DNA of 64,000 nt, taken from assembly GCA_024279865.1 (NCBI GenBank), contig JAJRRC010000022.1:124001-188000 (forward strand), in the 5' to 3' direction. Every line of letters begins with the position of its first letter. Positions within the stretch are counted from its first letter, which is position 1. Shown here piece after piece: positions 1 to 7,461 of the stretch. The stretch is from Planctomycetota bacterium. Its GTDB lineage: Bacteria; Planctomycetota; Phycisphaerae; Phycisphaerales; Phycisphaeraceae. The notes under the pieces are model-generated. The model did no database searches. It worked only from the letters and a program-made list of their open reading frames with translations, and was not told the DNA's origin. Both the position numbers and the translations under genes were made by a program.

Positions 1-82
1 GTTGTAGTGTTTTTTTGAATAGTTAACGGGACAGTAGTGACTCGAAAACAATAAGCATTAGAAAGCAACGAAAACCGGGCAC

Positions 83-117
83 GGTTGCGACCATGCAATC
101 ATTACATGATCGCAACC
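83..117 (-). terminator. Probable terminator of the nitrate assimilation operon
   Basis: An 8-bp perfect stem (GGTTGCGA with TCGCAACC) is extended inside by a CATG/CATG pairing. It lies 34 bases past the stop codon of the flavoprotein gene. Read on the minus strand, a pyrimidine-rich stretch with TTTT follows a few bases after the stem, so the T-run is weak. A CCCCCGGCCCCCGGCCCC tract lies between the stop codon and the hairpin. Nothing else is visible in bases 1-150. Confidence 0.5.
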
Positions 118-150
118 CCCGGCCCCCGGCCCCTAGACCTTCACTTCAAC

Positions 151-1830
151 TCAATACACATCACGCTGATACCGACCGGTTTTTTGTAGTTCATCAATGT
201 AATTCTTCGTGGCCTGCTCATCGAGACCGCCCTCTTGAGAAACAACCTGATGCAACGCTTGATCCACGTCCCGCCCCATCTGGCGTGCATCACCACAAAC
301 ATACAAATGAGCACCTTGTTCGAGCCAGTGCCATAACGGCGTAGCCTGTTCGAGCATGCGGTGTTGAACGTAAATCTTTTCTTTTTGATCGCGTGAAAAA
401 GCAACGTCCAGCCGAGTCAATACATTTTTTTCTTGGTATTGAAGCAATTCACGTTCATACAAAAAATCCGTCTCACGTCGCTGATCCCCAAAGAAAAGCC
501 AATTCCCCCCCCCGGAAGTTTTGGATACGTCTCCCCCGGCCCCCCCGGTTCCCCTGACTCCCCTGACTCCCCTGACTCCGGGGGGGCCGGGGGGCGTTTC
601 CAAGGTCGATCTTTCCTGTAAAAAGGCACGAAAAGGTGCAATGCCTGTCCCGGCTCCGATCATGATGACCCCTGCGATTGGATCTCTTGGCAAGGCAAAG
701 TTGTGAGCCTTCTGTACAAAAACTTTCACCGCTTCTCCGGGTTCAATCCGACGGGTCAAATAGTTCGAGGCCACCCCTTGCCGCTGGCGACCGCCGGATT
801 CATAACACACCACGCCCACCGTGAGATGAACCTCTTGCGGATACACCTTGGGCGAAGACGCAATGGAATACAAACGTGGCTGAAGCATTGGCAAAATTGC
901 AAGCAAAGTCTCCACCTCCGGACGGACAGCAGGATAGCGTTCGAGTAAATCCAAAAGCTCCATCTCAGCCAAAGCCTCGTCATCTTCTGCCAAGGCTTGG
1001 AGTTCTGCCTTGACCGAAGCATCGGTCGCATGTTGAGCAAGCAAAGTGACCACATCCTCCTCCAATGCAGTGACCATGCAATGACAACGCAAAACTTCTT
1101 CCAGCAACATTGGTTCATTGCCAAAAGACACTTGCATCTGAGCGTCAAGGTCTAGTTGCTCCAAAATTTGAGAGATCAGCAGGGGATCATTTTGCGGACA
1201 AACGCCCAAGCTGTCGCCTGCTTCGTAGACTAGCCCGCTGTCCGCCAAGTCCAAAGCGACGAATCGGGTGTCCTTGGCAGAACCTTTGCCATTGAGTTTT
1301 TTAACGGTTAATAAGGGAGCGTCAAATAGCTGTGGTCCGTTGTCCTTGAGAACCTTTGCCGATTCAATTTCGCTTTCATCCAAAGCGGGTGCATTTTCTT
1401 TCACCATTTTTTTAAGTGCTTTGGAAGTTTCGGTTCCGCCGGGAGCGCATCGGGTCAAACTTTTTTCGGTCCCCTCAGCAATCGCCGCCGCATAGGTTTC
1501 GCATTGATACCCACATGCCCCACAATCCAACTGCGCCATGGCAGCCATCATCTGCAAGGAGACCGTTCGATCCTTGGCCAGTTCCAATCGCTCGGCCAAT
1601 TCCAATGAACCATCATGCCAAGGATGCGATTCTTCCTCAGGGGGGGCCTCTAAAACAGCAGTCCCTCCCAAATGGTCGGAGGTCATTCCGGGGGCTATTC
1701 CGGGGGCTATTCCGGGGGCACTTCCGGGGGCACTTCCGGGGGGGGGGATGAGGCCGGCAAAGAAGCCGTTGAGCCAAGCTCTTTGCTGGGGGTCAAATGG
1801 AGCGGATTCGGGAATGATTGGAGATTGCAT
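151..1830 (-). CDS. CysJ-like NADPH-dependent flavoprotein reductase with 4Fe-4S domain
   Basis: Last gene of the nitrate operon; 559 aa from the ATG at 1830, with a GTG one codon earlier as alternative. Residues 103-128 hold a four-cysteine cluster motif (CGACGYQC, then C128). The C-terminal part is a CysJ/ferredoxin-NADP reductase module with the FAD motif RLYSIASSP, the NAD(P) motif GAGTGIAPFRAF, the NWLFFGDQ strand and YVCGDARQM. The CysJ flavodoxin domain is absent; the Fe-S domain takes its place, so electrons probably run NADPH > FAD > 4Fe-4S > partner. The partner is inferred to be the siroheme reductase just upstream. Two low-complexity insertions, about residues 30-49 and 412-442, are encoded by G/C-rich tandem repeats; the second splits the NADP domain between FLQER and NWLFFGD. 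Family naming as sulfite reductase alpha would also fit. Confidence 0.85.
   Translation of the reverse strand: MQSPIIPESAPFDPQQRAWLNGFFAGLIPPPGSAPGSAPGIAPGIAPGMTSDHLGGTAVLEAPPEEESHPWHDGSLELAERLELAKDRTVSLQMMAAMAQLDCGACGYQCETYAAAIAEGTEKSLTRCAPGGTETSKALKKMVKENAPALDESEIESAKVLKDNGPQLFDAPLLTVKKLNGKGSAKDTRFVALDLADSGLVYEAGDSLGVCPQNDPLLISQILEQLDLDAQMQVSFGNEPMLLEEVLRCHCMVTALEEDVVTLLAQHATDASVKAELQALAEDDEALAEMELLDLLERYPAVRPEVETLLAILPMLQPRLYSIASSPKVYPQEVHLTVGVVCYESGGRQRQGVASNYLTRRIEPGEAVKVFVQKAHNFALPRDPIAGVIMIGAGTGIAPFRAFLQERSTLETPPGPPGVRGVRGVRGTGGAGGDVSKTSGGGNWLFFGDQRRETDFLYERELLQYQEKNVLTRLDVAFSRDQKEKIYVQHRMLEQATPLWHWLEQGAHLYVCGDARQMGRDVDQALHQVVSQEGGLDEQATKNYIDELQKTGRYQRDVY
509..600. repeat. G/C-rich tandem repeat inside flavoprotein gene
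   Basis: A C-rich tract contains three copies of a 9-bp CCCCTGACT unit flanked by CCCCCGGC and GGGGGGGCCGGGG runs. On the coding (minus) strand it is read in frame as a Gly/Val/Arg/Pro linker at about residues 412-442 of the flavoprotein. Related proteins normally pass almost directly from the FLQER helix to NWLFFGDQ. Confidence 0.8.
1683..1750. repeat. 12-bp tandem repeat (TTCCGGGGGC core), in frame
   Basis: Five consecutive 12-bp units, three of ATTCCGGGGGCT type and two of CTTCCGGGGGCA type, end in a G10 run. On the coding strand of the flavoprotein they encode PGSA/PGIA units at about residues 30-49, between the N-terminal QQR..L.GF..GL helix and the rest of the protein. Confidence 0.9.
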
Positions 1831-1843
1831 CACAATCTTTCTT

Positions 1844-3661
1844 TTAAGATAAAACCAGTTCAGTCAGTTTGCTCGATGAGAATAAAGTTTGAAGTTCTTC
1901 GTCCGTCTGTCGGGCTGTCAATTCGTAAAAAGTTTCATTGGCATCGTGGCGATGCTCGTGATAGGTCTGCAACATTTGCTCGAGAACTTGGGGCAACTGG
2001 GTCGCCTGGACTGGAGGCAATATTTCACGGCCGATTTTCTGCTGCCCCCCGGTCCCACCCGTCCCACCGCCGACAAAAAGGCGATAGCCTTCAGCCATGT
2101 GGCCGTCGGGTTGTTCGAGCGGGAGAGCTTGCAGGCCGATATCGCCGATGTAATGTTGAGCGCAGGAATGATGACAACCGGTGAGATGAATATTGAGCGG
2201 TTGATCCAGTTCGATGCGTGTTTCAAGTTTTTCGATAATTTGCATGGCATGGGCTTTGGTGTCTGCGGCTCCAAATTTACAACCGGCTTTGCCTGTACAG
2301 GCAACCAGTCCTGCTCGCAATTGATTGGCGGACCAGTGCAGGCCTGTTTGTTCCAAAGCTGCCTTCACTGCCGGGACATTTTCTGTTGCAATACCGCTGA
2401 TGAGCAGGTTCTGCCAAACGGTGAGTCGAATTGACCCGCTGCCATATTGATTGGCGATGGCAGCAAGGTCACGCATCTGCGTTGACGTTAATTTCCCCAC
2501 AGGTAAGACCACCCCGACGTAGTGTTTGCCTTCTTGAGATTGTGGGTGAAAGCCCACATGGGCGAGTCGATTGATCGGCCCACGGGGTTCACATTGCGAC
2601 CGGTCTACTTTTGCGAGCGTAAAGGGCAAATGGGTTTGTACTTCCTGAAGAAATTTTTCAAAACCCCAATCATCCAAAAGATATTTTAAGCGAGCTTTGC
2701 GGCGATCAGTTCGGTCGCCATGTTCAATGAACACCTGAAGGATTGCTGTTGCGACGGGAGTACATTGTTCGGGCGAAAGCATGATGCCTGTATCCCTGGC
2801 AAAATCTTTGTGTCCTGTGATGCCGCCAAGTTCTAAGCGAAACCCAACGTCTTTTCCCAAGCGAACCGCAGCGAACCCGATGTCATTGGTTTCCGCCAAT
2901 GAGCTAATGGTTCCTCCGCCATCGAATGCGATGTTGAACTTGCGAGGGAGGCCATGAAGTTCTCGACGGTTGAGGATTTCGTGGTGTATTTCGCGGGCGA
3001 GGGATCGGGTATCGATCCATTCCTGCGTGTCGATTCCTGCGGTGGGACTGGCGGTGATGTTACGAACATTATCGCCGCCGGAGCCTCGAATAATGACACC
3101 CAAATCGGCAAGACTGGTGAGAACGTGAACCGGGTCGGCCGGTTTGATTTCACGGAGTTGCAAATTGGCCCGGGTGGTAACATGGGTATACCCCCCGCCG
3201 TACTGGTCCGCGAGGTCGGCAATGCCTTTCATTTGATGGGCGTTGAGCAGTCCGCCGGGAAAACGCATGCGACACATAAAACTATTTTGAGCGGGTGCGA
3301 CAAAAAACATCCCTTGGAATTTATAGAGAAAGACATCGGTTCCTTTGGGGAATTGTCCTTCACGGGCAGCGGCTCGCATCTGTTCCCAGATATCGAGTCC
3401 ATTGGTTTGGCGTTTGGCTTTTTCTTCATTGGAAAGTTTTTTTCCTTGCGTCAAGAAGCGGTTTTGTGCTTTGCGATGCAGGTCCGTTTCGTCTTGGGGC
3501 GTGGGTGTGTTGGCGTTCTTGTTCGCAATTGTTTGCCCTCCGATGGTTAAACTTTGTGTGAGGGTGGGTAGGCCTTGGGCTTGTCGGTTGGCATCTAGGC
3601 CACTGACAAATCCTTCGAGATAGTTTCTTTGCTGCAAGGTCATATCATCTAAGCAGGTCAT
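1844..3661 (-). CDS. nirA: Ferredoxin-type nitrite (siroheme) reductase
   Basis: Six-electron reductase of 605 aa, with two nitrite/sulfite reductase half-domains. Siroheme/4Fe-4S ligands are visible as C455 and C461 (CTGKAGC) and C496 and C500 (TGCHHSC). The motif ASPTAGID and the tandem ferrodoxin-like repeats also fit. Placement between a nitrate reductase and a flavoprotein reductase argues for nitrite rather than sulfite as substrate, but sequence alone does not exclude sulfite. The ATG at 3661 overlaps the nasA stop codon in an ATGA, which fixes the start and indicates translational coupling; longer upstream reading is spurious. The N-terminus (LQQRNYLEGFVSGL) resembles that of the flavoprotein gene product, suggesting a shared docking helix. 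A short Gly-rich stretch near residue 535 (VGGGTGGTGG) may be another repeat-derived insertion. Confidence 0.88.
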   Translation of the reverse strand: MTCLDDMTLQQRNYLEGFVSGLDANRQAQGLPTLTQSLTIGGQTIANKNANTPTPQDETDLHRKAQNRFLTQGKKLSNEEKAKRQTNGLDIWEQMRAAAREGQFPKGTDVFLYKFQGMFFVAPAQNSFMCRMRFPGGLLNAHQMKGIADLADQYGGGYTHVTTRANLQLREIKPADPVHVLTSLADLGVIIRGSGGDNVRNITASPTAGIDTQEWIDTRSLAREIHHEILNRRELHGLPRKFNIAFDGGGTISSLAETNDIGFAAVRLGKDVGFRLELGGITGHKDFARDTGIMLSPEQCTPVATAILQVFIEHGDRTDRRKARLKYLLDDWGFEKFLQEVQTHLPFTLAKVDRSQCEPRGPINRLAHVGFHPQSQEGKHYVGVVLPVGKLTSTQMRDLAAIANQYGSGSIRLTVWQNLLISGIATENVPAVKAALEQTGLHWSANQLRAGLVACTGKAGCKFGAADTKAHAMQIIEKLETRIELDQPLNIHLTGCHHSCAQHYIGDIGLQALPLEQPDGHMAEGYRLFVGGGTGGTGGQQKIGREILPPVQATQLPQVLEQMLQTYHEHRHDANETFYELTARQTDEELQTLFSSSKLTELVLS

Positions 3662-5814
3662 ACGAGTACCTCCAAGGTTTGAGTTGTGATTTGGGGCAAG
3701 GACACGGGCGTGACCACGGGTTCTAACCGCACCGCGCAAAACTTCAATTCAGGCTGTTTAGAAACAGGGTCCACTTCGGACCCGACCACCACATTTACAT
3801 TGCTATGCGAATCGAAAAGGCTTCCCCAGTGAAAGGCCATAAAGATCAGGCCACGCCGAATGGTATCGGTCACACGCAAGGCTGCACGAGCTTCACCTAG
3901 CCGACTGACAATGCGGATCATCTGTTCTGATTCAACCCCCAATTTCTCTGCATCCTCCGGGTGCATCTCCAAATACGGTGCGGGATCGCGGTCATTGAGT
4001 TGTGGAATTTTTCCGGTTCGGGTTCGGGTATGCCACTGATTGGCCACCCGGCCGGTGGTCAATACAAAGGGAAACAGCGTGCTAATTTGCTCGGCTGGCT
4101 CACGCATATACACCGTTGAAAACCGCGCACGGCCGGTGGGCGTATTGAACTTTCCTTTGGCGTACAAACGAGCGGTTCCTCCATGACGAGATGACGGGCA
4201 AGGCCACTGAAGCGGGCCTCGCTTTAAACGCTTGGTAGTCATGCCAGCTTGATCGCAAACAGTGCCTGCGGTTAATTTTCGAAATTCATCCCAGACCTGA
4301 TCTGAATTTTCATAGTCAAAACCGGCGAATCCCATTTCCTTTGCAATGCGGGAAACAATCCACCAATCGGGCCTGGCAAGGCCGGGCGGGTCGAACATTT
4401 TTTCACTCCGTGAAACAAGACGTTCACTGTTGGTCATGGTGCCTGTCTTTTCACCCCACTGAGCCGCAGGCAACAACACATCCGCAAACGCATTGGTTTC
4501 GGTCTGGCGGTAACAGTCTTGGGCCACGATTAGCTGGGTAGCTTCCAATGCCTCGGCAATCCGATTCGCGTCAGGCATCGACACGGCAGGATTGGTCCCC
4601 CCGACCCACAAACCTTTAATCTTCTTTTGCGCCAAGGCATCAAACATCGCCACCGCAGGCAAGCCTGGCGTGGGTTGAATCGACCCTGGCGATAATTGCC
4701 ACGCCTGTTCAACTACCGCACGATGTTCTGGGTCCGTCACCAAACGATAGCCGGGCAATTGATGGGAGAGATAGCCCACCTCCCGACCGCCCATGGCATT
4801 GGGTTGGCCTGTTAATGAAAAGGGACCACTGCCGGGCTTCCCGATTTCGCCGAGCTGTAAGTGCAACTGAATCAACGCCACATTTTTGTCCACGCCTCGA
4901 ATGCTTTGATTGGTTCCCTGACAATAAAAGCTCAGCAATCTGGGCTCTTCAGACAAGGTATAAACCACTTCATCAATCCGCGCAGGGTGTACATCGCAAG
5001 CATTGAGCAAGGCTTGTTCATCGAGCCATTGCAGCTGCATTTTGTATTCATCAAAGCCTTCGGTGCTTCGGCGGATAAAGGATTCATCCAGACGATTCAT
5101 GGCGAGCAATCGCTTGGCGACCAGTTGGCAGAACGCCACGTCGCTGCCGGGCTTGATAGGGACATGGATGTCGGACCCTTTTGCCGTCGGCGTTTTTCGG
5201 GGGTCAACGGAGATCACTCGCACGTGCGGATTTTGAATGCGGCGTTTGTGAATCATTTTATAAAGCACCGGATGGTTCACCGCCATGTTCGCACCGATGA
5301 TGAGAAACACATCGGCGTGGGCAATGTCTTCATAACAGGGTGGAGGTCCATCGGAGCCCAATGTTTTGACATACCCCGCGACGGCACTGGACATACACAA
5401 ACGACTGTTGGTGTCCATTTGGTTGGTGCCAAGGGCGCCTTTGAAAAACTTGGTAAATAGATACGAAGCTTCGGTATCCAATTGGCCTGACCCGTAATAG
5501 GCTAGTGCGTCGGGGCCATGCTCTTGATGGAGGCGTTGGATTCGTTGGCTTGAAAAGGCGGCTGCCTCATCCCAAGAGACAGGCTGCAATTTTCGTCCGC
5601 GAGCGGTTCGGATCATCGGCGTGGTCAGCCGGGAAGAAGGCTCCCACATGCCTGGGCTTTTCAGCGCGGCTCCTTTGGGACACAACATGCCGTAGTTGGG
5701 CCGTTGGGTTTTGTCTGCGCCGATGCGGGCGATTTTGCCTGCTTCGAGGGTAACTTGAATTTGGCAACCGATGCCGCAGTAGGGGCAAATAGATTTTTCA
5801 GGACTGTTGTTCAT
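3658..5814 (-). CDS. nasA: Assimilatory nitrate reductase, molybdopterin catalytic subunit
   Basis: A 718-aa molybdopterin oxidoreductase that reduces nitrate to nitrite in the cytoplasm. The N-terminal 4Fe-4S motif is clear (C10, C13, C17, C45). It is followed by Mo-bisMGD domains (SRLCMSSAVAGY near the active-site region, GTNPAVSMPD) and the C-terminal molydopterin dinucleotide-binding domain (TTGRVANQWHTRTRTG). No twin-arginine signal is present, which fits a Nas rather than Nap enzyme. No C-terminal 2Fe-2S domain is seen. The ATG at 5814 overlaps the narK stop as TGATG; a GTG at 5817 would give a 4-base overlap. The gene belongs to the narK-nasA-nirA-flavoprotein operon. Confidence 0.92.
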   Translation of the reverse strand: MNNSPEKSICPYCGIGCQIQVTLEAGKIARIGADKTQRPNYGMLCPKGAALKSPGMWEPSSRLTTPMIRTARGRKLQPVSWDEAAAFSSQRIQRLHQEHGPDALAYYGSGQLDTEASYLFTKFFKGALGTNQMDTNSRLCMSSAVAGYVKTLGSDGPPPCYEDIAHADVFLIIGANMAVNHPVLYKMIHKRRIQNPHVRVISVDPRKTPTAKGSDIHVPIKPGSDVAFCQLVAKRLLAMNRLDESFIRRSTEGFDEYKMQLQWLDEQALLNACDVHPARIDEVVYTLSEEPRLLSFYCQGTNQSIRGVDKNVALIQLHLQLGEIGKPGSGPFSLTGQPNAMGGREVGYLSHQLPGYRLVTDPEHRAVVEQAWQLSPGSIQPTPGLPAVAMFDALAQKKIKGLWVGGTNPAVSMPDANRIAEALEATQLIVAQDCYRQTETNAFADVLLPAAQWGEKTGTMTNSERLVSRSEKMFDPPGLARPDWWIVSRIAKEMGFAGFDYENSDQVWDEFRKLTAGTVCDQAGMTTKRLKRGPLQWPCPSSRHGGTARLYAKGKFNTPTGRARFSTVYMREPAEQISTLFPFVLTTGRVANQWHTRTRTGKIPQLNDRDPAPYLEMHPEDAEKLGVESEQMIRIVSRLGEARAALRVTDTIRRGLIFMAFHWGSLFDSHSNVNVVVGSEVDPVSKQPELKFCAVRLEPVVTPVSLPQITTQTLEVLV

Positions 5815-7190
5815 CACGCACGAACCGGGACAGGTTGAAGATTTGCTTCAGTACGGGCCTCCAAAGCAGCTTCGAGTTCAAGCTTGGATTCTTTCTCAGC
5901 AGCAGGTGAGAATCGCACCGCAAACACCAACAGTGAAACACCACTCACGACCAAGCCTAAAATCCAAAAAGACGTGTTCCAGGGAATGTCTGATTTAAAA
6001 AGAAATCCTGCCGCCACAGCCCCAGCATTGCCCCCAGCGCCCACGATGCCAGCCACCGAGCCAAGTGCTTTTTTATTCACAAACGGCACAATGCTGAAGG
6101 TTGCCCCTTCGGCCATCTGAACAAACAGGCTAAACACAATCATCATGGGAATCGCCATGACCAACACGTTCATTTGAGCAAAGAGCATCAGGGCCAAGCC
6201 TTCTCCGAGCAGGACCACAAAGAGCCATCGGACCCGACCTCGTAGGCCGTACTTGATCCCCATTTTATCGCCGATGAGGCCGCCAAGCGTTCGAGCGAAC
6301 AGGTTCATCAGGCCGAACAGGCCAGCAAACAAGCCCGCCATGGCGATGGCTCGGCTGGTGGGCATTTCTTTGAAATATTCAAAATAGTCTAGAAAGTACA
6401 GGGCCGCCACGTTGTTGATCGTCAGTTCCACACCAAAGCACGCACCATAGACCACGAACAGCGCCCAGACGCGTGGGTCTTTACAGGCATTGAGAAAATT
6501 GCCTTGGGATTGGGATCGCTCTGGCATGAGGCCGGCCGCTCGTAAATCTTTGTAATCACCTTCGGGCGTATCCTGGGTGAGTTTGTAATAAGCCACTCCC
6601 GTGGCCATGCAAAGCAAACCCACCACGACCATACACGCACGCCAGCCCATTGCGGTACTCAGGCCTAACACGCCAATGGAGAAGGCAAAGAGTAGAGGCA
6701 TGACCATTTGCGTGATGCCCCCGCCGAGGTTCCCCCAGCCTGCGGTGGTGGCGTTGGCGGTCCCGACACAATTGGGCGCGAACATTTTAGAGGTGTGGTA
6801 TTGCGTGATGACAAAAGCCCCGCCGATACAACCAATGAGTACGCGAAACAGTAAAAATGTTTCAAAGCTATTGGCAAGCCCAATCCCCATGACCGGCAAA
6901 CTCCCCACCACCAACAACCACGCATACGTCCGACGTGGTCCTAAGTGATCACAAAGCCAGCCGATAAACAGGCGTGCAAAAATCGTCGCAGCCACTGAGC
7001 CAATGATGCACCAGCCGACCTGGGAGTGGGTCAAGGACAATTCATCCCGCACCACGGTCATCAATGGGGCGATTCCAAACCATGCAAAAAAGCAGAGGAA
7101 AAAGGCGAACCATGACATGTGAAAGGCTCGCATCTGGACCGAACGAAAATCCCACAACCGAATCCTCGAAGCCTTGTCTGAAGCGGACAT
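5814..7190 (-). CDS. narK: Nitrate/nitrite MFS transporter
   Basis: First gene of the nitrate operon; 458 aa with about 12 hydrophobic segments. The MFS loop motif is visible (GWLCDHLGPRRTYAW) and so are NarK-type glycine-rich signature helices (NATTAGWGNLGGGITQ and GIVGAGGNAGAVAAG). These two nitrate signatures are diagnostic of the NNP family, which imports nitrate or exchanges it for nitrite at the inner membrane. The start at 7190 (MSASDKAS) precedes the first membrane segment by about 25 residues; an upstream in-frame extension to 7259 lacks family resemblance. The short C-terminal tail ends in the overlap with nasA. It is transcribed divergently from uvrB. Confidence 0.92.
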   Translation of the reverse strand: MSASDKASRIRLWDFRSVQMRAFHMSWFAFFLCFFAWFGIAPLMTVVRDELSLTHSQVGWCIIGSVAATIFARLFIGWLCDHLGPRRTYAWLLVVGSLPVMGIGLANSFETFLLFRVLIGCIGGAFVITQYHTSKMFAPNCVGTANATTAGWGNLGGGITQMVMPLLFAFSIGVLGLSTAMGWRACMVVVGLLCMATGVAYYKLTQDTPEGDYKDLRAAGLMPERSQSQGNFLNACKDPRVWALFVVYGACFGVELTINNVAALYFLDYFEYFKEMPTSRAIAMAGLFAGLFGLMNLFARTLGGLIGDKMGIKYGLRGRVRWLFVVLLGEGLALMLFAQMNVLVMAIPMMIVFSLFVQMAEGATFSIVPFVNKKALGSVAGIVGAGGNAGAVAAGFLFKSDIPWNTSFWILGLVVSGVSLLVFAVRFSPAAEKESKLELEAALEARTEANLQPVPVRA

Positions 7191-7279
7191 GAAAATATTC
7201 CTTGTCAAAAAAGTGCGTAGGACAGCAACTTGCACAGACCTGCACCTTGGGCCTGCCAATTCTTCATTGGTTCTTCAAT

Positions 7280-7314
7280 CAAACGTGATACGCTTAGCAG
7301 TATGCAAACGTGAT
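7280..7314. promoter_or_regulatory. Direct repeat in the narK/uvrB divergent gap
   Basis: The 10-mer CAAACGTGAT occurs twice, at 7280-7289 and 7305-7314, 25 bases apart, about 90-120 bases upstream of narK. It is a candidate operator for the nitrate operon or uvrB. No LexA-like or NtrC-like box was recognised, and the remaining 271-base gap shows no gene. Confidence 0.3.
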
Positions 7315-7461
7315 GCCAAAGACGAAATGCTGCAAAAAACATCAGCAAATCATCCAGAAAGGTTCTTTTTTAGGCACTGCCGAAAATAGCCGCCCGTTTT
7401 TTACGCATTCACAAAAATCCAGGCTCCAGAACCCAAACCGCTTTTGAGCTAAAATCCTTGC

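Noticed and set aside
509-600. Reading the flavoprotein gene as split into two genes at the repeat
   Set aside because: The frame stays open across the array and both halves of the NADP domain are conserved on either side.
1672-2184. Open frames on the plus strand opposite the flavoprotein and nirA genes
   Set aside because: They overlap clearly conserved genes, encode repeat-derived Gly/Ser stretches and have no family resemblance or Shine-Dalgarno.
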